Shown: positions 1 to 8,294, counted from the first letter of the stretch. The stretch is DNA of 64,000 nucleotides from Pseudomonas sp. 10-1B (GCF_000935045.1 NZ_JYKS01000005.1:62001-126000), one strand, 5' to 3'. The notes: generated by a model not told the origin, from the letters alone. Numbers and translations are program-made.

Positions 1-277
1 CATGCTCTTCATGCACGTAGGCACTGGCGCGCAGCTCGTCGAGGCTGAGGCGATGATAGTCGGCCAGCCATTGCAGCACGGCGTCGGCGGACAGGTGGTC
101 CTGCTCTATATAGAGCTCGCTGCGGTTGCAGGTCGACAGGATCGCCGCTTCGCGGCTGGACGTCAGTCGGCAGAGCTGCTGCAGGGCGTCGACCAGCTGC
201 TCTGGGGTAAACGCCACGCGCTCGCGTACGTCTACCGAGGCAGTCTTATGGTTGATACCAAGTGCAAGAAAGGCCAT
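1..277 (-). CDS. hemA: Glutamyl-tRNA reductase, N-terminal part (cut by window edge)
   Basis: This gene reduces glutamyl-tRNA(Glu) to glutamate-1-semialdehyde, the first committed step of tetrapyrrole (heme) synthesis in the cytoplasm. The first 92 codons are present. They begin [12 protein letters not shown] and contain the family motif S-T-C-N-R-S-E, whose Cys50 is the catalytic nucleophile that forms the thioester with glutamate. The ATG at 277 is the only sensible start, because the family begins exactly there. The rest of the gene lies beyond position 1. It is divergent from the TPR lipoprotein/lolB/ispE cluster, as I recall for other pseudomonads, but here a small-gene islet lies between them. 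A diverged fragment of the same gene lies at 2324-2405. Confidence 0.96.
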   Translation of the reverse strand, partial: MAFLALGINHKTASVDVRERVAFTPEQLVDALQQLCRLTSSREAAILSTCNRSELYIEQDHLSADAVLQWLADYHRLSLDELRASAYVHEEH

Positions 278-440
278 GCAAGATCGCTGGTTGTGACGGG
301 AAGCCGATAATTGTCCTCTTTCGCAGGTTTGAGGACAACCACCGTTCGCTATTGTCGTGATAGCCCGGGCCGCCCCGGCCCCGGAGAGCCCCTGTCCACA
401 CCCCGCCCGGCGAAACGCCGCAGCCGAGGCAAGCGCAAAA

Positions 441-472
441 CCTGTGGGAGCGGGCTTGCCCGCGAAGAGGCC
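441..472. repeat. Single REP palindrome
   Basis: This is a putida-type REP unit beginning CCTGTGGGAGCGGG and continuing through an inverted GCCCGC to AAGAGGCC. It stands alone in the otherwise featureless stretch 278-678 between hemA and the first islet gene. A short inverted repeat (TTGTCCTC at 311-318, GAGGACAA at 331-338) lies in the hemA leader; its role is unknown. I see no convincing gene in 278-678. Confidence 0.85.
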
Positions 473-678
473 AGCGCAGGCTCAGCCAATTTCTTTTCCG
501 ACCTCTGCCCCACCGCGCAGCTCGCCCCGAGCGGTTGAACCGCTGGCAGGTAATATTTCCCACAAAAAACACCTATCAATGAAGTCTTTCGACATACCCA
601 CAGTGAAGTTACCCACAATCTTGTAGTCCCTTTCCCAAATACAGCCCCCTCTGTTGCCCTCGCCGATATCGGTGCCTA

Positions 679-1220
679 GTGTCCTACCTCGGAAATACGT
701 TCTCTTGGCGAGTGGCTTGGGTGTTCGGCCAATGCGCCGCGACGAGTCATAGCAGGGCCATGGCGAGGAGTGGCAACGCCGGCCGGGAGCGAGCTGCATA
801 TGTAAACTCTGCATCATTAGCTGGAGGTCTGGCTGGTAGCGCTGTAGGCGGTTATCTAGGAGAGAATATTGTTGCACCCGCAGTATGTGCGGCTAGGAGT
901 AGGGACTGCCGGACTAAGGGCACTCACCTGCGCGGTCATCGGTGGCGCTGCCGGGGCGAAGTTAGCCGGTGATTTCGCAGGAGAAAAAGGCGACGTATTA
1001 GGTTAATGCCAGTCAGTTAAGCCTATAAGGTACATTTGGGGCTGCTGTGCAGCCCATCGCAGGCAAGCCAGCTCCCACAGGTACCGCGCAGGTCTCAAGC
1101 TTTGCATAGCCCCTGTGGGAGCTGGCTTGCCTGCGATGGGCCGCACAGCGGCCCCAAATGGCTTAACTGACTGGCATTAAGGTATTAGGTGACTTTTTGT
1201 ATCACGAGCTCTCAAAATGA
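679..1220 (+). pseudogene. Broken glycine-zipper toxin-like gene (islet copy 1)
   Basis: The reading frame from about 679 (GTG) or 760 (ATG) encodes a glycine-rich segment (S-L-A-G-G-L-A-G-S-A-V-G-G-Y-L-G) that aligns with the intact copy at 1573-1929. Near 892 the frame is lost by what looks like a 2-nt deletion in a Leu codon. The next frame continues the homology (L-G-V-G-T-A-G, then C-A-V-I-G-G-A-A-G-A). At 1003 the gene is interrupted by a palindromic element. Removing 995-1181 restores a frame ending G-D-F-L-Y-H-E-L-S-K with a stop at 1218-1220, matching the end of copy 2 (G-E-V-L-Y-E-K). The stop overlaps the ATG of the next gene as ATGA. It is therefore a double-broken pseudogene. The toxin role is inferred from architecture; no catalytic motif is visible. 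Confidence 0.7.
1003..1181. mobile_element. MITE-like REP-pair element with terminal inverted repeats and target duplication
   Basis: The ends are perfect 21-bp inverted repeats (1003-1023 and 1160-1180, outer end TTAATGCCAGTCAGTTAAG). Inside are two inverted REP units (roughly 1034-1080 and 1094-1155) of the CCTGTGGGAGCTGGCTTGCC type. The left arm has ten extra bases (1024-1033) absent from the right arm. The octamer GTATTAGG occurs immediately outside both ends (995-1002 and 1182-1189). Excising one copy plus the element rejoins the toxin-like reading frame. That combination indicates true insertion with target-site duplication. It encodes no protein, so it would have to be moved in trans. 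Confidence 0.8.
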
Positions 1221-1576
1221 CTAACATAGAGCCAGGACTGATCGCGCTGATCCTAATTACATCAATGTTAATTGCGACTAGCGCGCAGATTATTATTTCA
1301 CACAAATACACCGAGCATTTTGAATCTTTCCTGCCCACCTCTCGCCTCGTATCTGACAACATCAAAAATTACCAGCACGCCGGACTCTTGGGCAAAACAA
1401 TAAGAACCGGTCAGATTGCAACACTGTTGGCCATACCCAAAATCTTCATTTACAGGGGTTACGCTGAAATTGAGGAAATAAAAAATTTCCCCCTCCGCGA
1501 AAAGCGCATTTTGTTAACCCTATGGATTATTCACATCACCTTGTTCATTGCACTGATGCTGTCGCATTATCTATGA
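1217..1576 (+). CDS. Two-TM immunity-like membrane protein (islet pair 1)
   Basis: I do not recognise a named family. This 119-residue protein has a hydrophobic helix at about residues 7-27 and another at about 96-117, with a polar middle. The middle shares about half its residues with the product of 1926-2312, including A-G-L-x-G-K-x-x-R-T, a P-K-I and an F-P-x-R-x-K-R stretch. Its ATG overlaps the stop of the preceding toxin-like gene (ATGA), and its own stop overlaps the ATG of the next toxin-like gene in the same way, so translation is probably coupled. Codon use is AT-richer than in the flanking housekeeping genes, which suggests acquisition. The pairing with a small glycine-zipper protein suggests an inner-membrane immunity protein; this is inference. 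Confidence 0.75.
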   Translation: MTNIEPGLIALILITSMLIATSAQIIISHKYTEHFESFLPTSRLVSDNIKNYQHAGLLGKTIRTGQIATLLAIPKIFIYRGYAEIEEIKNFPLREKRILLTLWIIHITLFIALMLSHYL

Positions 1577-1929
1577 CTTCATGCCGATACGACTTGCCCC
1601 GAATCGGGGGCCTGACGTGGCAACGTAACGAGGGGATATTTCCTACAAAAGCCTGTACCGTTGGCCGCGATAATGAGTGTAGAAGAGCTAAATACGTCCA
1701 TGGATCTTCCTTGACAGGCAGTGTCGCCGGGGGAGGGATAGCAGCAAGCTACGGTGGTACTATTGCCACTAGTATTTGTCTCGCTCTTGGCGTGCCAACA
1801 GCCGGTACAGGCGCACTCCTCTGCGCTGTTATTGGTGGAGCTGCGGGAGCCACGGGAGGAAGCATGCTTGGCGGTGCTGTAGGGGAAGCGCTCGGCGAAG
1901 TACTGTATGAAAAGGTAGGCAGCCAATGA
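1573..1929 (+). CDS. Small glycine-zipper toxin-like protein (islet copy 2)
   Basis: This 118-residue protein has a short polar N-terminal part with several Cys residues. A long Gly/Ala-rich hydrophobic stretch follows (about residues 47-112) with repeated GxxxG-type spacing, for example V-I-G-G-A-A-G-A-T-G-G and L-G-G-A-V-G-E-A-L-G. Such glycine zippers pack into membrane helices and are typical of the C-terminal domains of pore-forming effectors of type VI or contact-dependent systems. No delivery domain (PAAR, LysM, Rhs, VgrG, FHA) is present, so it would be an orphan module. I chose the ATG at 1573 because it overlaps the upstream stop (ATGA), and the 3' end overlaps the next ATG likewise. 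An ATG at 1522 lies inside the upstream gene and is less likely. The toxin function is inferred. Confidence 0.65.
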   Translation: MTSCRYDLPRIGGLTWQRNEGIFPTKACTVGRDNECRRAKYVHGSSLTGSVAGGGIAASYGGTIATSICLALGVPTAGTGALLCAVIGGAAGATGGSMLGGAVGEALGEVLYEKVGSQ

Positions 1930-2312
1930 GTACTGCTGTGGGCATTGTTGCATTTATAATTTTGGCCGCCATGACCATCACGCTTTGCGCATCGCTCTAC
2001 ATATCAATCTATCATCTTGGCAGGATCGAATCACTACTACCGAATAGCGCATTCGTGAGCGGAAATAAAAAAACCTTTTCACAAGCAGGCCTTATTGGCA
2101 AGGTAATGCGCACACTCTCAATATCAATACTACTAACAGCACCAAAGATATATGCGCGAAAAGGCTTAGTTGACCTTGATGAGGTCACGAGCTTCCCTAT
2201 ACGCATGAAGCGCACTCTGATCGTCTTAGGGGCTATGCACCCAACACTTATCGGAGCACTTATTCTATTTCGCATTTGGTTGCATACCCTGGACCCAAGC
2301 CGCAGCTGGTAG
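1926..2312 (+). CDS. Two-TM immunity-like membrane protein (islet pair 2)
   Basis: This is a 128-residue paralogue of the 1217-1576 product. A hydrophobic helix at about 5-28 and another near 98-122 flank a conserved core (L-P-N-S, then A-G-L-I-G-K, P-K-I-Y and F-P-I-R-M-K-R-T-L). About half of the core residues are identical between the two, so the pairs arose by an old tandem duplication or by separate capture of related modules. The start overlaps the stop of the toxin-like gene by ATGA. As the last islet gene it is followed by a diverged hemA fragment. The predicted role is to protect the inner membrane from its cognate partner; no direct evidence exists in the sequence beyond pairing and topology. 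Confidence 0.75.
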   Translation: MSTAVGIVAFIILAAMTITLCASLYISIYHLGRIESLLPNSAFVSGNKKTFSQAGLIGKVMRTLSISILLTAPKIYARKGLVDLDEVTSFPIRMKRTLIVLGAMHPTLIGALILFRIWLHTLDPSRSW

Positions 2313-2323
2313 CGTGAGAATAA

Positions 2324-2405
2324 CGTCAGCCGGAGAGCTACGGCAGGGCGTCTACCATCTGCTCTGGGGTAAACGCCACGCAGTGGTGCGCTTCGCGGGT
2401 GTCCG
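2324..2405 (-). pseudogene. Diverged fragment of hemA at the islet's right edge
   Basis: Positions 2324-2381 match hemA 161-219 with five mismatches and one 1-nt gap, in the same orientation. Read on the minus strand it still encodes V-A-F-T-P-E-Q-M-V-D-A-L before a frameshift and stop. Weaker similarity extends to about 2405 (D-x-R-E). It is not a simple recent copy, because it differs at several bases from the intact gene. It looks like a remnant of a hemA from another lineage brought in with the islet, or an old duplication. The remaining bases up to 2597 hold no gene I can support. Confidence 0.75.
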
Positions 2406-2597
2406 CCTTTACACCATCTGCGCTCGACCTCATAAACCGCCAAAAAACCCAAGCCAAACACCCGGCACAGCCACCACATCACGGAATCCTCTCCCACCAC
2501 AAAGGTCGCAGTTAACCAGACACCACACAGGTGGGTTTGCCCCCGCGCTTGTGTCATCATGCTGCGACCGCCGGTGAGTCCTCCTATTAAGCCTTCT

Positions 2598-4319
2598 ATG
2601 AACAAACCATACGCATTGCTGCTTGCCTTCGCCCTGCTCCAGGGCTGCCAGAGCCTGGCCCCGCAAAAGGCCGAGTCTCCCGTTGCCGATGCCGCCAAGG
2701 CTGAGGCCGAGAAGCCCGTGGTGTATGGTTCGTTCAAACAAGACACACTCTACAGCCTGCTGGTGGCGGAACTGGCCGGCCAGCGCAACCGCTTCGACAT
2801 CGCCCTGGCCAATTACACCGACCAGGCCGAGAAAACCCAGGACCCGGGGGTTTCCGAACGCGCCTACCGCATCGCCGAATACCTCGGCGCCGACGAGCCG
2901 GCCCTGGACAATGCACTGGTCTGGGCACGCAACGACCCGCAGAACCTCGACGCCCAGCGCGCCGCCGCCATCCAGCTGGCCCGCGCTGGCCGCTACGACG
3001 ATTCCATGACGTACATGGAAAAGGTGCTGCAGGGCCAAGGCGACACTCACTTCGATTTCCTCGCCCTGTCTGCCGCCGAAACCGACCAGAGCACCCGCGA
3101 CGGCCTGCTGCAAAGCTTCGACCGCCTGCTGGTCAAGTACCCGGACAACAGCCAACTGGTGTTCGGCAAGGCCCTGCTGCTGAACCAGGACAACAAGCCC
3201 GAAGAGGCGTTGGAACTGCTCGAGTCGCACCCGCCGCAAAACGGCGAAATCGCCCCGGTCCTGCTGCGCGCCCGTCTGCTGCAGGCCCTGGACCGCGGCT
3301 CCGAGGCCTTGCCACTGCTGCGCGGCGCGATCCGTGACAACCCGGACGACAAGCGCCTGCGCCTGACCTACGCCCGCACCCTGGTAGAGCAGGACCGCAT
3401 CGCCGACGCCAAGGGCGAGTTCCTCAGCCTGGTCCAGCAATACCCCGACGACGATGAGTTGCGCTACTCCCTGGCCCTGGTGTGCCTGGAAAACAAGGAC
3501 TGGGACGAAGCCGAGGGTTACCTGCAGGAACTGATCGAGCGCGACAGCAATGTCGATGCCGCGCACCTGAACCTGGGCCGTATCCAGGAAGAACGCCACG
3601 ACCCCGCAGGCGCCCTGCGTGAGTACGCCCTGGTCGGCCCAGGCCCCGACTACCTGCCGGCGCAACTGCGCCAGGCCGACATCCTGATCGCCAACGGCCG
3701 TGGCACCGAAGCCTCGCGCCTGCTCGCCGAGGCCCGCGAAGCCCAACCGGACTATGCCATCCAGCTGTTCCTGATCGAATCGGAAAGCTACAGCAACAAC
3801 AACAAGGACGCCCAGGCCAACCAGGTGCTGCAGCAAGCCATCCAGCGCTACCCGGACGACCTCAACCTGCTGTACACCCGCGCCATGCTGGCCGAGAAGC
3901 GCGACGACCTGGCGCAGATGGAAAAAGACCTGCGCGCCATCATCGCCCGCGAGCCGGAAAACGCCATGGCCCTGAACGCCCTGGGCTATACCCTGGCCGA
4001 CCGTACCACTCGCTACGTCGAGGCCAAGGCCCTGATCGACAAGGCCCATCAACTGACCCCGGACGACCCGGCCGTGCTCGACAGCCTGGGCTGGGTCAAC
4101 TACCGCCTGGGCAACCTCGCCGAGGCTGAAACCTACCTGCGCCAGGCCTATGCCAGGTTCCCCGACCACGAAGTGGCCGCCCACCTGGGCGAAGTCCTGT
4201 GGGCCAACGGCAAGCGCCGCGAAGCCCGCCAGGTCTGGGCCAAGGGCTTCGAAGCCCAGGCCGACAGCCCCATCCTGCGCAAGACCCTCCTGCGCCTGAC
4301 CGGATCCGAGACCCTCTAA
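2598..4319 (+). CDS. Tetratricopeptide-repeat lipoprotein
   Basis: The product has 573 residues. The N-terminus is a lipoprotein signal ([17 protein letters not shown]) with the lipidated Cys at 17, so it should be anchored to the outer membrane facing the periplasm. The remainder is helical TPR repeats with recurring alanine/leucine spacing and proline after the helix pair, for example around residues 440-540 ([11 protein letters not shown] and L-D-S-L-G-W). I chose the ATG at 2598 because an upstream ATG at 2559 would bury the signal peptide. It is followed after 4 nt by lolB, suggesting one operon, and is probably a scaffold in envelope biogenesis. The exact role is unknown. Confidence 0.9.
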   Translation: MNKPYALLLAFALLQGCQSLAPQKAESPVADAAKAEAEKPVVYGSFKQDTLYSLLVAELAGQRNRFDIALANYTDQAEKTQDPGVSERAYRIAEYLGADEPALDNALVWARNDPQNLDAQRAAAIQLARAGRYDDSMTYMEKVLQGQGDTHFDFLALSAAETDQSTRDGLLQSFDRLLVKYPDNSQLVFGKALLLNQDNKPEEALELLESHPPQNGEIAPVLLRARLLQALDRGSEALPLLRGAIRDNPDDKRLRLTYARTLVEQDRIADAKGEFLSLVQQYPDDDELRYSLALVCLENKDWDEAEGYLQELIERDSNVDAAHLNLGRIQEERHDPAGALREYALVGPGPDYLPAQLRQADILIANGRGTEASRLLAEAREAQPDYAIQLFLIESESYSNNNKDAQANQVLQQAIQRYPDDLNLLYTRAMLAEKRDDLAQMEKDLRAIIAREPENAMALNALGYTLADRTTRYVEAKALIDKAHQLTPDDPAVLDSLGWVNYRLGNLAEAETYLRQAYARFPDHEVAAHLGEVLWANGKRREARQVWAKGFEAQADSPILRKTLLRLTGSETL

Positions 4320-4323
4320 CGCC

Positions 4324-4941
4324 ATGTTCCTGCGCCATTGCATTACCTTCACCCTGATCGCCCTGCTGGCCGGTTGTGCCGGTTTCGGTAGCCGCGAGGC
4401 CCTGCAGGGCCACGGCGACCCGCAACAGTGGCGCGCCCATAAACAGCAGTTGAGCAGCCTCGATGGCTGGCAGATCAACGGCAAGGTCGGCATCCGCGCC
4501 CCGCGCGACTCCGGCAGCGGCACGCTGTTCTGGCTGCAACGCCAGGACTACTACGACATTCGCCTGGCCGGCCCGCTGGGTCGTGGTGCCGCGCGCCTGA
4601 CCGGGCGCCCCGGCGGCGTGGTGCTGGAAGTGGCCAACCAGGGCCGCTTTGAGGCCACCAGCCCCGAAGCCCTGCTGGAAGAACAGTTGGGCTGGCAACT
4701 GCCGGTTTCGCACCTGGTCTGGTGGGTGCGCGGCCTGCCCGCCCCCGACAGCAAGAGCAAGCTGACCCTGGACGGCGACAGCCGCCTGGCCAGCCTCGAC
4801 CAGGATGGCTGGCAGGTGCAGTACCTGAGCTACACCGAGCAGAATGGCTATTGGCTGCCCGAGCGCCTGAAGCTGCACGGCAAGGACCTGGACGTGACCC
4901 TGGTGGTCAAGGACTGGCAGCCGCGCCAGCTAGGGCTCTGA
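4324..4941 (+). CDS. lolB: Outer-membrane lipoprotein receptor LolB
   Basis: LolB receives lipoproteins from the periplasmic carrier LolA and inserts them into the outer membrane. The 205-residue protein has a lipobox L-A-G-C with the acylated Cys18. The typical start of the mature domain follows ([10 protein letters not shown]), then the antiparallel beta-barrel half. The signature W-W-V-R-G-L-P lies near residue 137. It lies directly between the TPR lipoprotein and ispE, the usual pseudomonad and gamma-proteobacterial order, with gaps of only 4 nt on each side. Translation is therefore probably coupled along the operon. Confidence 0.95.
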   Translation: MFLRHCITFTLIALLAGCAGFGSREALQGHGDPQQWRAHKQQLSSLDGWQINGKVGIRAPRDSGSGTLFWLQRQDYYDIRLAGPLGRGAARLTGRPGGVVLEVANQGRFEATSPEALLEEQLGWQLPVSHLVWWVRGLPAPDSKSKLTLDGDSRLASLDQDGWQVQYLSYTEQNGYWLPERLKLHGKDLDVTLVVKDWQPRQLGL

Positions 4942-4945
4942 TTGC

Positions 4946-5806
4946 ATGCAAACGCTCACCCTGCCCGCCCCGGCCAAGCTCAACCTGTGGCTGCACATCA
5001 TCGGCCGCCGCCCCGACGGCTATCACGAACTGGAAACGGTCTTCCAGTTCCTCGACCACGCTGACGAACTGAGTTTCGCCCTGCGTGACGATGGCGTGAT
5101 TCGCCTGCACAGCGAAATCGAGACGGTGCCCCACGACAGCAACCTGATCGTGCGCGCCGCGCGCAAGCTGCAGGAACAATCCGCTACCACGCTGGGTGCC
5201 GACATCTGGCTGACCAAGGTGCTGCCCATGGGCGGTGGCATCGGCGGCGGCAGCTCGGACGCCGCCACCACCCTGCTGGCCCTCGCCCACCTGTGGCAGC
5301 TGGACTGGGACGAAGACCGCCTGGCCGCACTTGGCCTGAGCCTGGGTGCCGACGTGCCGGTGTTCGTGCGCGGTCATGCGGCGTTCGCCCAGGGCGTGGG
5401 CGAGCAACTGACCCCGGTCGACCCGGAAGAGCCCTGGTATGTCGTGCTGGTGCCGCAAGTGTCTGTCAGCACAGTAGAAATTTTTTCACATCCACAGTTG
5501 ACACGTGATTCGCTCCCCCTTAAGATGCGCCCCGTTCCCGAGGGAAACAGTCGAAATGACTGCCAACCGGTGGTAGAGCAGAGTTACCCAGAAGTTCACA
5601 ATGCGTTGAATTCATTGGGTAAATTCACTGAAGCTCGACTGACCGGAACTGGAAGTTGTGTGTTTGGGGCCTTCCCAAGCAAAGCCGAAGCTGATAAAGT
5701 TCTGGCCCTTCTTTCAGTGACCCAAACAGGGTTTGTGGCGAAAGGAAGCAATGTTTCGATGTTGCATCGCAAGCTGCAAAGTCTGGTCAAGAAGTCGAAC
5801 TCATAA
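4946..5806 (+). CDS. ispE: 4-diphosphocytidyl-2-C-methyl-D-erythritol kinase
   Basis: IspE phosphorylates CDP-methylerythritol with ATP in the MEP pathway to isoprenoid precursors. The 286-residue protein has the GHMP-kinase N-terminus (P-A-P-A-K-L-N-L), the glycine-rich ATP loop [10 protein letters not shown] at about residue 95, and the C-terminal [10 protein letters not shown] motif near 234. It follows lolB by 4 nt. The last third of the gene (from about 5460) is noticeably AT-richer than the rest. It contains a strong promoter-like sequence at 5498-5526 that can serve the downstream tRNA and prs. Confidence 0.97.
   Translation: MQTLTLPAPAKLNLWLHIIGRRPDGYHELETVFQFLDHADELSFALRDDGVIRLHSEIETVPHDSNLIVRAARKLQEQSATTLGADIWLTKVLPMGGGIGGGSSDAATTLLALAHLWQLDWDEDRLAALGLSLGADVPVFVRGHAAFAQGVGEQLTPVDPEEPWYVVLVPQVSVSTVEIFSHPQLTRDSLPLKMRPVPEGNSRNDCQPVVEQSYPEVHNALNSLGKFTEARLTGTGSCVFGAFPSKAEADKVLALLSVTQTGFVAKGSNVSMLHRKLQSLVKKSNS
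5498..5526 (+). promoter_or_regulatory. Sigma-70 promoter inside ispE for tRNA-Gln and prs
   Basis: A perfect -35 TTGACA (5498-5503) is spaced exactly 17 bp from a good -10 TAAGAT (5521-5526). A GC-rich discriminator (GCGCCCCG) follows, typical of stable-RNA promoters under stringent control. The expected start near 5533 is about 295 nt ahead of tRNA-Gln. The placement inside the coding region of ispE and its AT-rich surroundings support a real promoter; there is no transcript evidence. Confidence 0.7.
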
Positions 5807-5826
5807 GAGTTCGCAGCAACAGATAC

Positions 5827-5901
5827 AGGGGCGTCGCCAAGCGGTAAGGCAGCAGGTTTTGATCCTGCCATGCGTTGGTTCGAATCCAGCCGCCCCTGCC
5901 A
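5827..5901 (+). tRNA. tRNA-Gln (anticodon TTG)
   Basis: The acceptor stem AGGGGCG (5827-5833) pairs with CGCCCCT (5891-5897), followed by G and an encoded CCA. The anticodon arm GCAGG-TTTTGAT-CCTGC places TTG in the loop (Gln, reading CAA/CAG). The T arm contains GGTTCGAATCC. The length is 75 nt. It lies between ispE and prs, its conserved place in many gamma-proteobacteria. Confidence 0.97.
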
Positions 5902-5949
5902 TTTTCCTTATACTCATCCAGGTATACCCTCAGCCTTCAGGTACTGCGC

Positions 5950-6891
5950 GTGTCCAAGATGATGGTCTTTACGGGGAACGCTAACCCCGATCTGGCTCGG
6001 CGTGTCGTACGTCAGCTGCATATCCCTCTCGGTGACGTCTCTGTCGGTAAATTCTCCGACGGTGAAATCAGCACTGAGATCAATGAAAATGTCCGCGGTA
6101 AAGACGTCTTCATTATTCAGCCGACCTGCGCCCCGACCAACGATAACCTGATGGAACTGGTAGTGATGGCCGACGCCTTCCGCCGCTCCTCAGCATCCCG
6201 AATCACCGCCGTGATTCCTTACTTCGGATACGCCCGCCAGGACCGCCGTCCGCGTTCGGCACGTGTAGCCATCAGCGCCAAAGTCGTCGCTGACATGCTC
6301 ACTGTCGTAGGTATCGACCGTGTACTCACCGTCGACCTGCACGCTGACCAGATCCAGGGTTTCTTCGATATCCCGGTCGACAACATCTACGGTTCGCCCG
6401 TACTGGTCGACGATATCGAAGACCAGCGTTTCGAGAACCTGATGATCGTCTCCCCGGACATCGGTGGTGTCGTGCGCGCACGTGCCGTCGCCAAGTCCCT
6501 GGGTGTCGACCTGGGTATCATCGACAAGCGCCGCGAAAAGGCTAACCACTCCGAGGTTATGCACATCATCGGCGACGTCGAAGGGCGCACCTGCATCCTG
6601 GTAGACGACATGGTCGACACCGCCGGCACCCTGTGCCACGCGGCCAAAGCCCTGAAAGAGCACGGCGCGGCCAAGGTTTACGCCTACTGCACGCACCCTG
6701 TCCTGTCGGGCCGCGCGATCGAGAACATCGAGAAGTCGGTACTGGACGAGCTGGTGGTGACCAACACCGTTCCGCTGTCCGCCGCTGCTCAAGCCTGTGA
6801 CCGTATCCGCCAGCTGGATATCGCACCGGTTGTCGCTGAAGCGGTCCGCCGCATCAGCAACGAAGAATCGATCAGCGCGATGTTCCGCTAA
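5950..6891 (+). CDS. prs: Ribose-phosphate pyrophosphokinase (PRPP synthetase)
   Basis: Prs makes PRPP from ribose-5-phosphate and ATP, the precursor for nucleotides, His and Trp. The 313-residue protein has the flexible-loop motif [10 protein letters not shown] near residue 97, the metal-binding D-L-H-A-D-Q near 130, and the PRPP-binding loop [10 protein letters not shown] near 220. I chose the GTG at 5950 (V-S-K-M-M-V-F-T-G), which gives the family's usual length; longer frames run into tRNA-Gln. A strong intrinsic terminator follows at 6916. Transcription can come from the tRNA promoter inside ispE. Confidence 0.96.
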   Translation: MSKMMVFTGNANPDLARRVVRQLHIPLGDVSVGKFSDGEISTEINENVRGKDVFIIQPTCAPTNDNLMELVVMADAFRRSSASRITAVIPYFGYARQDRRPRSARVAISAKVVADMLTVVGIDRVLTVDLHADQIQGFFDIPVDNIYGSPVLVDDIEDQRFENLMIVSPDIGGVVRARAVAKSLGVDLGIIDKRREKANHSEVMHIIGDVEGRTCILVDDMVDTAGTLCHAAKALKEHGAAKVYAYCTHPVLSGRAIENIEKSVLDELVVTNTVPLSAAAQACDRIRQLDIAPVVAEAVRRISNEESISAMFR

Positions 6892-6915
6892 GCGGAACAC
6901 ACGCTGACGAAAAGC

Positions 6916-6954
6916 GCCCCGCCCCAACACTGGTTGTTGGGGCGGGGCTTTTTT
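6916..6954 (+). terminator. Rho-independent terminator after prs
   Basis: A 13-bp GC-rich stem (GCCCCGCCCCAAC at 6916-6928 with its complement at 6936-6948) closes a 7-nt loop. It is followed by six T residues (6949-6954). It separates prs from rplY. Confidence 0.92.
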
Positions 6955-7012
6955 GCCATCCCCGTTGGCGCTGGTCGCAAACGCCCTCGGGGGGCTATTT
7001 TGGAGAAACAAA

Positions 7013-7606
7013 ATGACCGAATTCACTCTGAACGCCCAAGCGCGTACTGACCTGGGGAAAGGTGCGAGCCGCCGCCTGCGTCACTCCGCCAACATCCCAG
7101 CCGTTGTCTACGGTGGTAACCAGGACGCCCAGTCCCTGACCATCCTGGCCAAGGAAATCACCAAGCTGTTCGAAAACGAGGCTGCCTTCAGCCACGTTCT
7201 GGAACTGAACGTCGACGGCGCCAAGCAAAACGTCGTGGTCAAGGCCCTGCAGCGTCACCCGGCCAAAGGCTTCATCATGCACGCCGACTTCGTTCGCGTC
7301 GTTGCTGGCCAGAAACTGACCGCCAAGGTACCGGTTCACTTCATCAACGAAGAAGCCCCGGCCAAGAAAGGCGGCGAGATCTCCCACGTAGAAGCCGAGA
7401 TCGAAGTTTCCTGCGAAGCCAAGGACCTGCCTGAGTTCATCGAAGTCGACCTGGCCAACGCTGAAGTCGGCACCATCATCCACCTGTCGGACCTGAAAGC
7501 TCCGAAAGGCGTAGAGTTCGTAGCTCTGGCCCACGGTGATGACAAAGCTGTTGCCAACGTTCACGCTCCACGCGTTGCTCCAGAAGCAGAAGGCGCTGCC
7601 GAGTAA
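7013..7606 (+). CDS. rplY: 50S ribosomal protein L25 (CTC/TL5 type)
   Basis: L25 binds 5S rRNA. The 197-residue protein is the long form: an L25 domain (residues 1-95, beginning [11 protein letters not shown]) and a C-terminal TL5-like beta domain (about 100-185) with an acidic, Ala-rich tail. The ATG at 7013 is preceded by TGGAGAAACAAA, a good Shine-Dalgarno, whereas the longer frame starting at 6953 lies in the terminator region. The order prs-rplY-pth-ychF is conserved and groups translation-related genes. Confidence 0.96.
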   Translation: MTEFTLNAQARTDLGKGASRRLRHSANIPAVVYGGNQDAQSLTILAKEITKLFENEAAFSHVLELNVDGAKQNVVVKALQRHPAKGFIMHADFVRVVAGQKLTAKVPVHFINEEAPAKKGGEISHVEAEIEVSCEAKDLPEFIEVDLANAEVGTIIHLSDLKAPKGVEFVALAHGDDKAVANVHAPRVAPEAEGAAE

Positions 7607-7685
7607 TCCACTCGCGCGCCGGCGTTGATCGGGTTACAGTGCCGCGCGCCCTGTAACCCACCAACTCCAAGGAAGAGCCCCTGAC

Positions 7686-8270
7686 GTGACCGCCATCCAG
7701 TTGATCGTCGGCCTGGGTAACCCCGGCCCCGAATACGAACAGACCCGGCATAACGCAGGGGCTCTTTTCGTTGAACGCATTGCCAGCGCCCAGCGCGTCT
7801 CGTTGACCGCTGACCGCAAGTATTTCGGCCTGACGGCTAAGTTCAGCCATCAGGGCAACGACGTTCGTCTGCTCATCCCCACCACCTACATGAACCGCAG
7901 CGGCCAGGCCGTGGCGGCCTTGGCCAATTTCTTCCGCATCAAGCCGGAAGCGATCCTGGTGGCGCATGACGAACTCGACCTGCCGCCAGGCGTCGCCAAG
8001 CTCAAGCGCGGCGGCGGCCATGGTGGGCACAACGGCCTGCGCGACATCATCGCGCAGCTCGGCAACCAGAACGACTTCCACCGCCTGCGGCTTGGCATCG
8101 GCCACCCGGGCGACGCCAAACTGGTCTCCAACTTCGTCCTGGGCCGCGCGCCGCGCGCCGAGCAGGAGAAGCTCGACGCCAGCATCGATTTTGCCCTCGG
8201 CGTGCTGCCGGACGTGCTTGCCGGCGACTTCGCCAAGGCGATGCGCGAGCTGCACAGCCAGAAGGCCTGA
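7686..8270 (+). CDS. pth: Peptidyl-tRNA hydrolase
   Basis: Pth recycles peptidyl-tRNAs released from stalled ribosomes by cleaving the ester bond. The 194-residue protein carries the conserved start [11 protein letters not shown], the catalytic His22 in T-R-H-N-A-G (His20 in E. coli), Y-M-N-R-S-G, and H-D-E-L-D-L-P-P-G with the catalytic Asp. [11 protein letters not shown] follows. The start is GTG at 7686, preceded by AAGGAAGAG. It is 24 nt upstream of ychF. Confidence 0.97.
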   Translation: MTAIQLIVGLGNPGPEYEQTRHNAGALFVERIASAQRVSLTADRKYFGLTAKFSHQGNDVRLLIPTTYMNRSGQAVAALANFFRIKPEAILVAHDELDLPPGVAKLKRGGGHGGHNGLRDIIAQLGNQNDFHRLRLGIGHPGDAKLVSNFVLGRAPRAEQEKLDASIDFALGVLPDVLAGDFAKAMRELHSQKA

Positions 8271-8294
8271 TTTCCTTTAGAGAGGGGAATACCC

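Noticed and set aside
482..877. A 131-codon minus-strand frame in the hemA-islet spacer
   Set aside because: It overlaps the toxin-like pseudogene antisense, has no recognisable motif and no convincing RBS. I treat it as chance.
2559..2597. An upstream ATG for the TPR lipoprotein
   Set aside because: It would place 13 residues ahead of the lipoprotein signal, which normally starts the protein, so 2598 is preferred.
2430..4523. A long minus-strand open frame (697 codons) over the TPR lipoprotein gene
   Set aside because: It is an antisense shadow with repetitive V/A/G/Q/L composition and no domain. The plus-strand gene has a lipobox, TPR pattern and conserved neighbours.
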